This document shows, piece by piece, positions 1 to 5,393 of a stretch of 17,539 bases of DNA. Each line of letters begins with the position of its first letter. Within the stretch, counting starts at the first letter, position 1. Under the pieces are notes generated by a model. It was given only the letters and a program-made list of their open reading frames with translations, was not told the origin of the DNA and ran no database searches. This stretch comes from JBHJHK01 sp050330975 (GTDB lineage Bacteria > Pseudomonadota > Gammaproteobacteria > Competibacterales > Competibacteraceae): contig JBHJHK010000438.1 of NCBI GenBank assembly GCA_050330975.1, positions 1 to 17,539 of the forward strand, in the 5' to 3' direction. The position numbers were made by a program, and so were the translations under genes.

Positions 1-80
1 CCCGGGGCCGGCCGGCCCCCGGGGCCCCCGCCCGTGGGGGGGGCGCTGGGGGCGGCCCCGGGGGGGGGGTGGGGGGGGGG
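1..80. other. G/C homopolymer-rich contig end, probably artefactual
   Basis: These 80 bases are almost only G and C, with runs of nine and ten G separated by a single T at 70. The reading frame of the following murJ gene stays open through them. However, it would encode a Gly/Pro/Arg/Trp string where MurJ homologues have a hydrophobic transmembrane helix just before the Ala-Pro-Trp motif (codons 80-88). The stretch is therefore more likely low-quality consensus at a contig end than genomic sequence. I see no feature in it. Confidence 0.6.
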
Positions 81-1300
81 CTCCCTGGTTGGTCGACGCC
101 TTTGCCTCGGGCTTTCGCGACCAACCCGAGCAGTACGCCCTGGCGGTGGAGCTGTTGCGCCTCACCTTTCCCTACCTGCTATTTATTTCCCTCACGGCTT
201 TGGCCGGGGGAATTCTCAACAGTTGTGGTCGCTTTGCCGTGCCGGCGTTGACCCCCGTGGGGCTCAACCTGTGTCTGATGGCGGCCTTGGGTTGGGCGTG
301 GTACAGCGCCGCCACCCCGGCGGAGGCGGCCTGGTTATTGGCCCTGGGGGTATTGCTGGCGGGGGTGGTCCAGCTCGCCTTCCAGGTGCCTTTTCTCCAC
401 CGGGAGGGCCTGTTGCCCCGCCCCGTGTGGGGGGCGGGTCACCCCGGGGTGCGGCGCATTGTCACCCTCATGGTCCCCACCTTGTTTGGCGCTTCGGTGA
501 CCCAACTCAACGTCCTCATCAACACCCACCTGGCCTCTTACCTGGTGGCGGGTAGCGTCAGTTGGTTGTACTACGCCGACCGCCTGTTGGAGTTTCCCTT
601 GGGACTGTTGGGGGTGGCCCTGGGCACGGTAATCTTACCCCAACTGTCCAAGGATCACGCCACCACCGACCCCAAGGGGTTCACCGCCACCTTGGACTGG
701 GGGCTGCGCTGGGCGTTGGCGGTGGGGATCCCGGCGGCGGTGGGACTGGCGCTGTTGGCGGTGCCGGTGTTGGCGACCTTGTTTCAACGGGGCTCCTTTG
801 GGGCCGAAGACGTCTTGATGACCGCCGGGGCCCTGGTGGTCTACGCCGGGGGGTTGGTGCCGTTTATGGCCATCAAGGTGTTGTTGCCGGGGTTCTATGC
901 CCGCCAGGACACCGCGACCCCGGTGCGCATCGCCACCCTGGCCGTGGTGGTCAATTTGGCCACGGGGTTGCTGCTCATCGGTCCCCTGGCCCATGTGGGG
1001 TTGGCGTTGGCCACGTCACTGGCGGCGGTGGTCAACGCCGGATTGCTGTACCATCAGTTGCAGCGGCGGGGTGTCTACCGCCCCTCCCCGGGGTTTTGGC
1101 CGTTGGTGGGTCGACTGGGGGTTGCGGCGAGCGTCATGGCCCTGGGGTTGGTGATCGTGGCCGGCGAGGCCCGGTGGTGGCTCGAGGCCAACCTGGGGGC
1201 CCAGCTGGCTTGGCTGCTGGGGCTGATCGCCGGGGGGGCCCTGGTCTACGGGGTCACCGCGTTGGCCTTGGGGGTGCGGTGGCGCCACCTGGAGCGTTGA
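2..1300 (+). CDS. murJ: Lipid II flippase MurJ (MviN), 5'-truncated
   Basis: MurJ flips the undecaprenyl-linked peptidoglycan precursor lipid II across the inner membrane; it belongs to the MOP exporter superfamily. Credible coding begins at about position 80 (Ala-Pro-Trp-Leu-Val) and gives about 406 residues, against about 510 for the E. coli protein, so roughly the first 100 residues are missing. Recognisable blocks are LTFPYLLFISLTALAG, GSVSWLYYADRLLEFPLG (containing the conserved Arg of the YYADR motif), GVALGTVILPQLS and LLPGFYARQDTATPV. The rest is alternating hydrophobic helices, as expected for a polytopic membrane protein. A TTG at 89 could be called as a start, but similarity continues upstream of it, so the gene really enters from the left edge. 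It is the first gene of a plus-strand envelope block, 73 bp before ribF. Identity is very secure; the 5' boundary is not. Confidence 0.93.
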   Translation, partial: PGPAGPRGPRPWGGRWGRPRGGGGGGAPWLVDAFASGFRDQPEQYALAVELLRLTFPYLLFISLTALAGGILNSCGRFAVPALTPVGLNLCLMAALGWAWYSAATPAEAAWLLALGVLLAGVVQLAFQVPFLHREGLLPRPVWGAGHPGVRRIVTLMVPTLFGASVTQLNVLINTHLASYLVAGSVSWLYYADRLLEFPLGLLGVALGTVILPQLSKDHATTDPKGFTATLDWGLRWALAVGIPAAVGLALLAVPVLATLFQRGSFGAEDVLMTAGALVVYAGGLVPFMAIKVLLPGFYARQDTATPVRIATLAVVVNLATGLLLIGPLAHVGLALATSLAAVVNAGLLYHQLQRRGVYRPSPGFWPLVGRLGVAASVMALGLVIVAGEARWWLEANLGAQLAWLLGLIAGGALVYGVTALALGVRWRHLER

Positions 1301-1323
1301 ATCTCGTTGCGTTGAATTTCGTT
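1294..1323. repeat. 15-bp tandem repeat across the murJ stop
   Basis: GCGTTGAATCTCGTT at 1294-1308 is followed immediately by GCGTTGAATTTCGTT at 1309-1323, with 14 of 15 bases identical. The first copy contains the murJ TGA stop codon (1298-1300). It looks like a small slippage duplication at the gene end. I see no sign of function. Confidence 0.7.
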
Positions 1324-1373
1324 ATGACGACCCGTGGGGTGTCTCCCTGGGCCTGGTATCTTGGGGGTTGGGG

Positions 1374-2318
1374 ATGGAATTGATCCGTGGCCGGCACAAC
1401 CTGCGTCCGCGCCACCGGGGCTGTGTGGCGACCATCGGCAGTTTTGATGGTCTCCACCTGGGCCACCGGGCGTTGCTCGACCAACTGGCCGCGGCGGGGG
1501 AGCGGTTGGACAAGCCCTGTGTGGTGGTGACCTTTGAACCCCTGCCCCGGGAATTCTTCCGCGGCCCCGACGCCCCACCACGCCTGACCCGGCTGGGGGA
1601 AAAAATCGCCCTGTTGCAAGGTACCCCCCTGGACTATCTGTTGTGTCTGCGTTTTGACGCCGCCCTGGCCCGCTGGCCGGCGGCGGCCTTTATCGAGGAG
1701 TTGTTGGTGGGGCAACTGGGGATTGTGGAGTTGGTGGTGGGGGACGATTTTCGCTTTGGTTACCGGGGATTGGGGGACTACGCCACCTTGGTGGCGGCGG
1801 GGGCTCGCTTTGGCTTTGCCGTGCGCCCCCAGGCCACGGTGGACATCGAGGGTGGTCGGGTGAGCAGTACGCGGGTGCGCAGCGCCTTGGCGGTGGGGGA
1901 TTTTGCCACCGCCAAGGCCCTGTTGGGACGTCCCTACGCCATCTGTGGCCGGGTGGCCCGGGGGGATCAGCTGGGGCGCACCATCGGGTTTCCCACCGCC
2001 AATGTGCTCCTCAAGCGCCATCGCCCTCCCCTGGGGGGCGTGTTTGCCGTGGAGGTCGAAGGCCCCTGGCCGGGGCGGCGAATCGGGGTGGCCAACCTCG
2101 GGCGGCGGCCCACGGTGGGGGGGATGCGGGTTCAACTGGAGGTCCATCTGTTCGACTTCAGCGGCGACCTCTACGGCGAGTCCGTGACGGTGGTGTTTCG
2201 CCACAAGCTCCGGGATGAACGGCGCTTTGGTTCCTTGGATGAGCTCAAGGCCCAGCTCCAGCGAGACGCCGCTGGCGCCGGGGAGTTTTTTGCTGCTGGA
2301 GCCCCTGGGCCATGCTGA
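1374..2318 (+). CDS. ribF: Bifunctional riboflavin kinase / FAD synthetase RibF
   Basis: RibF phosphorylates riboflavin to FMN and then adenylates FMN to FAD in the cytoplasm. The 314-residue product has the normal family length. The N-terminal nucleotidyltransferase domain shows GSFDGLHLGH at residues 22-31 (the HxGH-type motif), VGDDFRFG at about 122-129 and a SSTRVR motif at 164-169. The C-terminal flavokinase domain shows GRTIGFPTAN at 201-210, NLGRRPT at 241-247 and an LEVHLFDF...LYG segment at about 255-267. I chose the ATG at 1374, which gives the MxLIRGxHNL beginning typical of gammaproteobacterial RibF; a TTG two codons earlier is possible but less likely. A G-rich stretch just upstream could serve as a weak ribosome binding site. 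The end overlaps the lspA start by 7 bp (ATGCTGA), which suggests translational coupling. In most gammaproteobacteria ileS lies here instead. Confidence 0.96.
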   Translation: MELIRGRHNLRPRHRGCVATIGSFDGLHLGHRALLDQLAAAGERLDKPCVVVTFEPLPREFFRGPDAPPRLTRLGEKIALLQGTPLDYLLCLRFDAALARWPAAAFIEELLVGQLGIVELVVGDDFRFGYRGLGDYATLVAAGARFGFAVRPQATVDIEGGRVSSTRVRSALAVGDFATAKALLGRPYAICGRVARGDQLGRTIGFPTANVLLKRHRPPLGGVFAVEVEGPWPGRRIGVANLGRRPTVGGMRVQLEVHLFDFSGDLYGESVTVVFRHKLRDERRFGSLDELKAQLQRDAAGAGEFFAAGAPGPC

Positions 2319-2797
2319 AGTGGTTGTGGTTGAGCGGCGTCATCGTGGTCTTGGATCAGGGGTTCAAGGCCTTGGCCGTGGCTTATCTGGAGCTCCACTG
2401 GCCCTTGGCTGTGACTTCGGGGGTCAACTTGACCTTGACTTATAACCCCGGTGCCGCCTTTAGTTTCCTCGCCGGGGCCGGGGGGTGGCAGCGCTGGGTG
2501 TTGTTGGGGTTGGCAGTGGGAGTCAGTGGGGTGTTGATCTTCTGGTTGCGGCGCTTGCCATCCGAAGCGCGACTGACGGCCCTGGCCCTGAGCGCCATCA
2601 TCGGTGGGGCCCTGGGCAATGCCATCGACCGGGCGTTGTGGGGAGCAGTCATCGACTACATCGATCTCTACGCTCCCTGGGGGGGGCGCACCTACCACTG
2701 GCCGGCGTTTAACGTCGCCGACGCCGCCATTAGCTCGGGGGCAGGGTTGTTGGTTTTCGAGAGCTTCCGCCCCCACCGCGGGCGGGGGGGCAGCTGA
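2312..2797 (+). CDS. lspA: Lipoprotein signal peptidase (signal peptidase II)
   Basis: LspA is the inner-membrane aspartyl protease that removes signal peptides from prolipoproteins after diacylglyceryl modification. The product has 161 residues, the usual size, with four hydrophobic segments (about 3-24, 59-79, 89-106 and 132-150). The conserved boxes are YNPGAAFSFL at 44-53, GGALGNAIDR at 98-107, VIDYID at 113-118 and FNVADAAI at 133-140. The catalytic aspartates are very probably D115 and D137. The ATG at 2312 sits inside the 3' end of ribF. There is a 63-bp gap to ispH with no fkpB (FKBP-type prolyl isomerase) gene, which commonly sits between them. Confidence 0.96.
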   Translation: MLKWLWLSGVIVVLDQGFKALAVAYLELHWPLAVTSGVNLTLTYNPGAAFSFLAGAGGWQRWVLLGLAVGVSGVLIFWLRRLPSEARLTALALSAIIGGALGNAIDRALWGAVIDYIDLYAPWGGRTYHWPAFNVADAAISSGAGLLVFESFRPHRGRGGS

Positions 2798-2860
2798 TCC
2801 CGCCCGGTATCGCTGGTAGGATAACCCCCAAGTACATCCAATTTTAGCGGGGAATTGACC

Positions 2861-3814
2861 ATGCAAGTCCATCTCGCCAACCCCCGGGGGTTCTGTGCCG
2901 GCGTCGATCGGGCCATCGCCATCGTCGAGCGGGCCTTGGAACTGTTCGGGGCGCCGGTGTACGTCCGCCACGAGGTGGTTCACAACGAATACGTCGTCGA
3001 TGGCCTGCGCCAGCGGGGAGCGGTGTTTGTCGACGAACTCCACCAGGTGCCCGACGATGCCATCGTCATTTTCAGCGCCCACGGGGTATCCAAGGCGGTC
3101 CAGCAAGAAGCCACCCAGCGCCAGTTGCGGGTGTTTGACGCCACGTGCCCCCTGGTGACCAAGGTGCACTTAGAGGTCCACCGCTACTGCCGCAGTGGCA
3201 CCGAGGCCATTTTGATCGGCCACGCCGGTCACCCCGAGGTGGAGGGCACCATGGGGCAGTACGACGAGTCCTTTGGCGGGCGGATGTATCTGGTGGAGCG
3301 CGTGGCCGATGCCGAGGCCCTCCAGGTGGATAACCCCGACAACGTGGCCTATGTCACCCAGACCACCCTATCCATGGACGATACGGCGTTGATCATCGCC
3401 GCCCTGCGGCGGCGCTTTCCCGCCATCCGGGGACCCCGCACCGACGACATCTGCTACGCCACCCAAAATCGTCAAGACGCCGTCAAGGCCATGGGGAAAG
3501 ACTGTGATTTGATGCTGGTGGTGGGCTCTAGGACCAGCTCTAACTCCAATCGGCTGCGGGAGCTGGCGGAGCGCCGGGGGGCGGAAGCCCACCTCATCGA
3601 TGGGCCAGAGGCCATCGATCCCCAGTGGTTGGTGGATAAAAAGGCCGTAGGGGTGACGGCGGGGGCCTCGGCGCCCGAGGCGTTGGTCCAGGGCGTGGTC
3701 CAGCGTCTCCAGGCCCTGGGGGCGGGGACGGTGCGGGAGCACCAGGGGATCGAAGAGACGATTACCTTTGCCTTGCCCCGGGAGTTGAGGGAGCGATTGC
3801 CTCAGCCTCAATAG
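2861..3814 (+). CDS. ispH: 4-hydroxy-3-methylbut-2-enyl diphosphate reductase IspH
   Basis: IspH (LytB) is the last enzyme of the MEP isoprenoid pathway. It uses an iron-sulfur cluster to reduce HMBPP to IPP and DMAPP. The 317-residue product aligns nearly end to end with E. coli IspH from memory. The three cluster cysteines are C12 (in NPRGFCAGVDRA), C96 (in FDATCPLVTKVH) and C198 (in DDICYATQNRQ). The substrate-site residues H41, H74, H124 and E126 are also visible (HEVVHN, SAHGVS, GHAGHPEVEGTMGQ). I chose the ATG at 2861, preceded by a GCGGGGA ribosome binding site; a TTG two codons upstream is less convincing. The gene converges on the minus-strand Uma2 gene with only 18 bp between the stops and no obvious terminator. 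Confidence 0.97.
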   Translation: MQVHLANPRGFCAGVDRAIAIVERALELFGAPVYVRHEVVHNEYVVDGLRQRGAVFVDELHQVPDDAIVIFSAHGVSKAVQQEATQRQLRVFDATCPLVTKVHLEVHRYCRSGTEAILIGHAGHPEVEGTMGQYDESFGGRMYLVERVADAEALQVDNPDNVAYVTQTTLSMDDTALIIAALRRRFPAIRGPRTDDICYATQNRQDAVKAMGKDCDLMLVVGSRTSSNSNRLRELAERRGAEAHLIDGPEAIDPQWLVDKKAVGVTAGASAPEALVQGVVQRLQALGAGTVREHQGIEETITFALPRELRERLPQPQ

Positions 3815-3832
3815 CCGGTGGGTGGTGGGGCG

Positions 3833-4573
3833 TCACTCCTCGAGGGCGTCGGGATCGATCCCCAAGGCTCGCAACTTGGCCGCTAGGCGCTCGTTGCGCA
3901 ACTGGGCCACTTCGGCTTGGCTTCTGGCTGCTTCCAGCTGGCGCTGGGCGGCTTCGGCCTGACGCTGGGCGGCTTCGGCCTGGCTTGTGGCCTGCACGGC
4001 TTGCTCGGCGAGTTCGACGGAGGTCAGAAAAGGTTGCCCCGTCGGGTGATAGAGGGTCAGTTGTTCGGCGTCCAGGGCAAAGCGAATGCCCAACCGAGGA
4101 CTGATCCAGCCGTTGACGTGGGAACGGGGTCGCAATTGCTCCCCCTGGCGCTGCCACACCTCCAGCTGATTGGCCATGGGGTTGTAGACGTAGTATTCCT
4201 CGACGCCATAGCGTTGGTAAAAGGCCCGCTTGTTCTCCATCTCCAGATAGCTGTTGGCTGGGGAGAGGATCTCAAACACCACCTGGGGGGGGAGGTTATC
4301 CTCTTCCCATTGGCGGTAGGAGCCGCGATGACCTTTGGGGCGTCCCATGACCACCATGACATCGGGGGCCATGGGCCCTGAGATCTGCCGATCAGGTACG
4401 GGATACCACAGCAGATCACCGGCGATAAAAACGTCATCTCGCTGGGCGAACAGGATCTCCAAGTTTTCTTTGATAGTGACAATCCACTGATACTGCTCAG
4501 TGTTTTCAGCCATGGGCTGGCCGTCGCTCTCGGGATAGGGATCGTCGGGGTCGAAGTAATTGAGGGGGTTCAT
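3833..4573 (-). CDS. Uma2-family (DUF820) PD-(D/E)XK-fold protein with heptad-repeat tail
   Basis: The product has 246 residues. The middle shows the Uma2 signature: a PDVMVVMG strand with the acidic residue, PPQVVFEILSPAN (the E of the E-x-S motif), a following Lys-rich segment (ENKRAFYQRYGVEEYYVYNP) and a final strand LEVWQ. These match the restriction-endonuclease-like Uma2 family, whose biological role is unknown. The last 60 or so residues are an Ala/Glu/Gln heptad repeat (AEAAQRQ repeated), probably a coiled coil, ending in RALGIDPDALEE. That tail is common in cyanobacterial Uma2 proteins, where the family is greatly expanded, so acquisition by transfer is possible (inference). I chose the ATG at 4573 (MNPLNYFDPDD). 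The frame stays open upstream to 4855 but that part looks non-coding and would overlap pilE. The gene stands alone between ispH and pilE, a place where pilE normally follows ispH in Pseudomonas. Confidence 0.85.
   Translation of the reverse strand: MNPLNYFDPDDPYPESDGQPMAENTEQYQWIVTIKENLEILFAQRDDVFIAGDLLWYPVPDRQISGPMAPDVMVVMGRPKGHRGSYRQWEEDNLPPQVVFEILSPANSYLEMENKRAFYQRYGVEEYYVYNPMANQLEVWQRQGEQLRPRSHVNGWISPRLGIRFALDAEQLTLYHPTGQPFLTSVELAEQAVQATSQAEAAQRQAEAAQRQLEAARSQAEVAQLRNERLAAKLRALGIDPDALEE
3942..3983. repeat. 21-bp tandem repeat in the coiled-coil tail of the Uma2 gene
   Basis: Two consecutive 21-bp units (3942-3962 and 3963-3983) differ only at the last base. They encode a duplicated seven-residue unit (AEAAQRQ), and diverged versions of the same heptad continue on both sides. 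In-frame expansion or contraction by slippage is possible. Confidence 0.75.
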
Positions 4574-4615
4574 GGCTAGTCTCTCGGCGTAGCACCCATT
4601 TGAGGGGGGCGAGGA

Positions 4616-4730
4616 TGGCATCCACGATGCCAAACCTCCCCATGGGGCTGCAAGTTCAGGCCCCCAGTTTACCGGCTCCCATCGGGACGCGCCTTTGGAC
4701 CCAAGCTGTGGGTCCGGTGCAGGAGCACCG
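4616..4730. other. Spacer with four consecutive stem-loops
   Basis: The 200-bp spacer between pilE and the Uma2 gene has four inverted repeats in a row. The first is TGGCATC/GATGCCA at 4616-4632 (3-nt loop). The second is GGGGCTG/CAGGCCCC at 4644-4664, with one bulged base. The third is GGACCCA/TGGGTCC at 4697-4715 (5-nt loop). The fourth is CGGTGC/GCACCG at 4715-4730 (4-nt loop). None is followed by a T-run on either strand, so they are not classical terminators. They could mark the processed 3' end of the pilus transcript, a structured leader of the Uma2 mRNA or simply GC-rich sequence. I see nothing else in the spacer. Confidence 0.45.
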
Positions 4731-4773
4731 CGGGGTTGGGAAGACCATCGCCCTTGCCCTACCCCGGTGAGGT

Positions 4774-5250
4774 TCAGCGCCAACAGTCGGCGGCGGTCAG
4801 GGTGCCGCCAGATACCGTGCGGGTGTTGGCTTGGTCGATGAAAAAGGTGCCGCACTTGTCGTCTGCTTGGGTGGTGGTGCCGATAGGGGTGGCGCTGAGG
4901 GTGTAAGTGGTAGCGGTGGGACCAGCACTGTAGGCGATGTTGTAGTAATCGGTGTTGCCATCGCCTGCCTTGTCCAAACCCGCCGCGGTTAGGTCAAACG
5001 CCGCGGCCGTGGCAGGGTTGAGATAGGTGCCATTGATGGTGTATTTGTTCTCCAGCCAATTGACCACGGTCTGGAGGCCATTTTTAGCCATGGCGCGCCG
5101 GGACTTGACTACGCTTTGGTAGTAACTGGGGTAAGCGACGGCGGCCAGAATGGCGACGACGAGGACGACGATCATCATCTCAACTAGGGTAAAGCCCCGC
5201 TGACGTCGAGATCGGCGGGCAATAGAACTCAAGGGATTGCTGAATGTCAT
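4774..5250 (-). CDS. pilE: Type IVa minor pilin PilE
   Basis: This is a prepilin-like protein of the type IV pilus. Its place after pilY1 and its sequence match the Pseudomonas minor pilin PilE, which helps prime pilus assembly with the FimU-PilV-PilW-PilX tip complex. The 158-residue product has a basic leader ending in G19, followed by FTLVEMMIVVLVVAILAAVAYPSY. This is the prepilin peptidase (PilD) cleavage site, with Glu at mature position 5, followed by the hydrophobic assembly helix. C133 and C156 near the C terminus probably form the pilin D-loop disulfide. I chose the ATG at 5250, which has AGGAAAG about 11 nt upstream; a GTG at 5259 would lie too close to that site. It is separated from pilY1 by 143 bp containing a strong hairpin, so it may be expressed partly on its own. 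Confidence 0.88.
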   Translation of the reverse strand: MTFSNPLSSIARRSRRQRGFTLVEMMIVVLVVAILAAVAYPSYYQSVVKSRRAMAKNGLQTVVNWLENKYTINGTYLNPATAAAFDLTAAGLDKAGDGNTDYYNIAYSAGPTATTYTLSATPIGTTTQADDKCGTFFIDQANTRTVSGGTLTAADCWR

Positions 5251-5347
5251 GGCGATCACTTTCCTGTGTTTGGGCGTCGATGGCGGGTGGGTTTGGAGAG
5301 CTTACCCACCACCAATCCATCCATCAACGGGTAAGGTATAAAGCGAA

Positions 5348-5373
5348 TAACCCAGCCCCCGAGGGCTGGGTTA
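5348..5373 (-). terminator. Hairpin between pilY1 and pilE, possible (partial) terminator
   Basis: An 11-bp perfect stem (TAACCCAGCCC with GGGCTGGGTTA) closes a 4-nt loop 20 bp after the pilY1 stop. On the minus strand it is followed by TTCGCTTTATA, only moderately T-rich. It could attenuate transcription into pilE or protect the 3' end of the upstream message. It is the strongest hairpin in the pilus cluster. Confidence 0.55.
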
Positions 5374-5393
5374 CCCATTTTACCACCTAGGCC

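Noticed and set aside
61..80. G-quadruplex
   Set aside because: The G-runs probably come from a degraded contig end and conflict with the expected MurJ sequence.
1254..2204. Long open frame on the minus strand across ribF
   Set aside because: It is antisense to a confidently identified gene, has His/Pro/Gln-rich composition typical of a GC-rich shadow frame, and shows no family similarity.
2171..3169. Long open frame on the minus strand across lspA and the start of ispH
   Set aside because: Same reasons: it spans two genes and their spacer, with shadow-frame composition.
4574..4855. Upstream extension of the Uma2 reading frame
   Set aside because: The residues look non-coding and would overlap pilE. 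The ATG at 4573 gives a normal-length family member.
5251..5259. GTG at 5259 as the pilE start
   Set aside because: It lies only about 3 nt from the AGGAAAG ribosome binding site. The ATG at 5250 has workable spacing.
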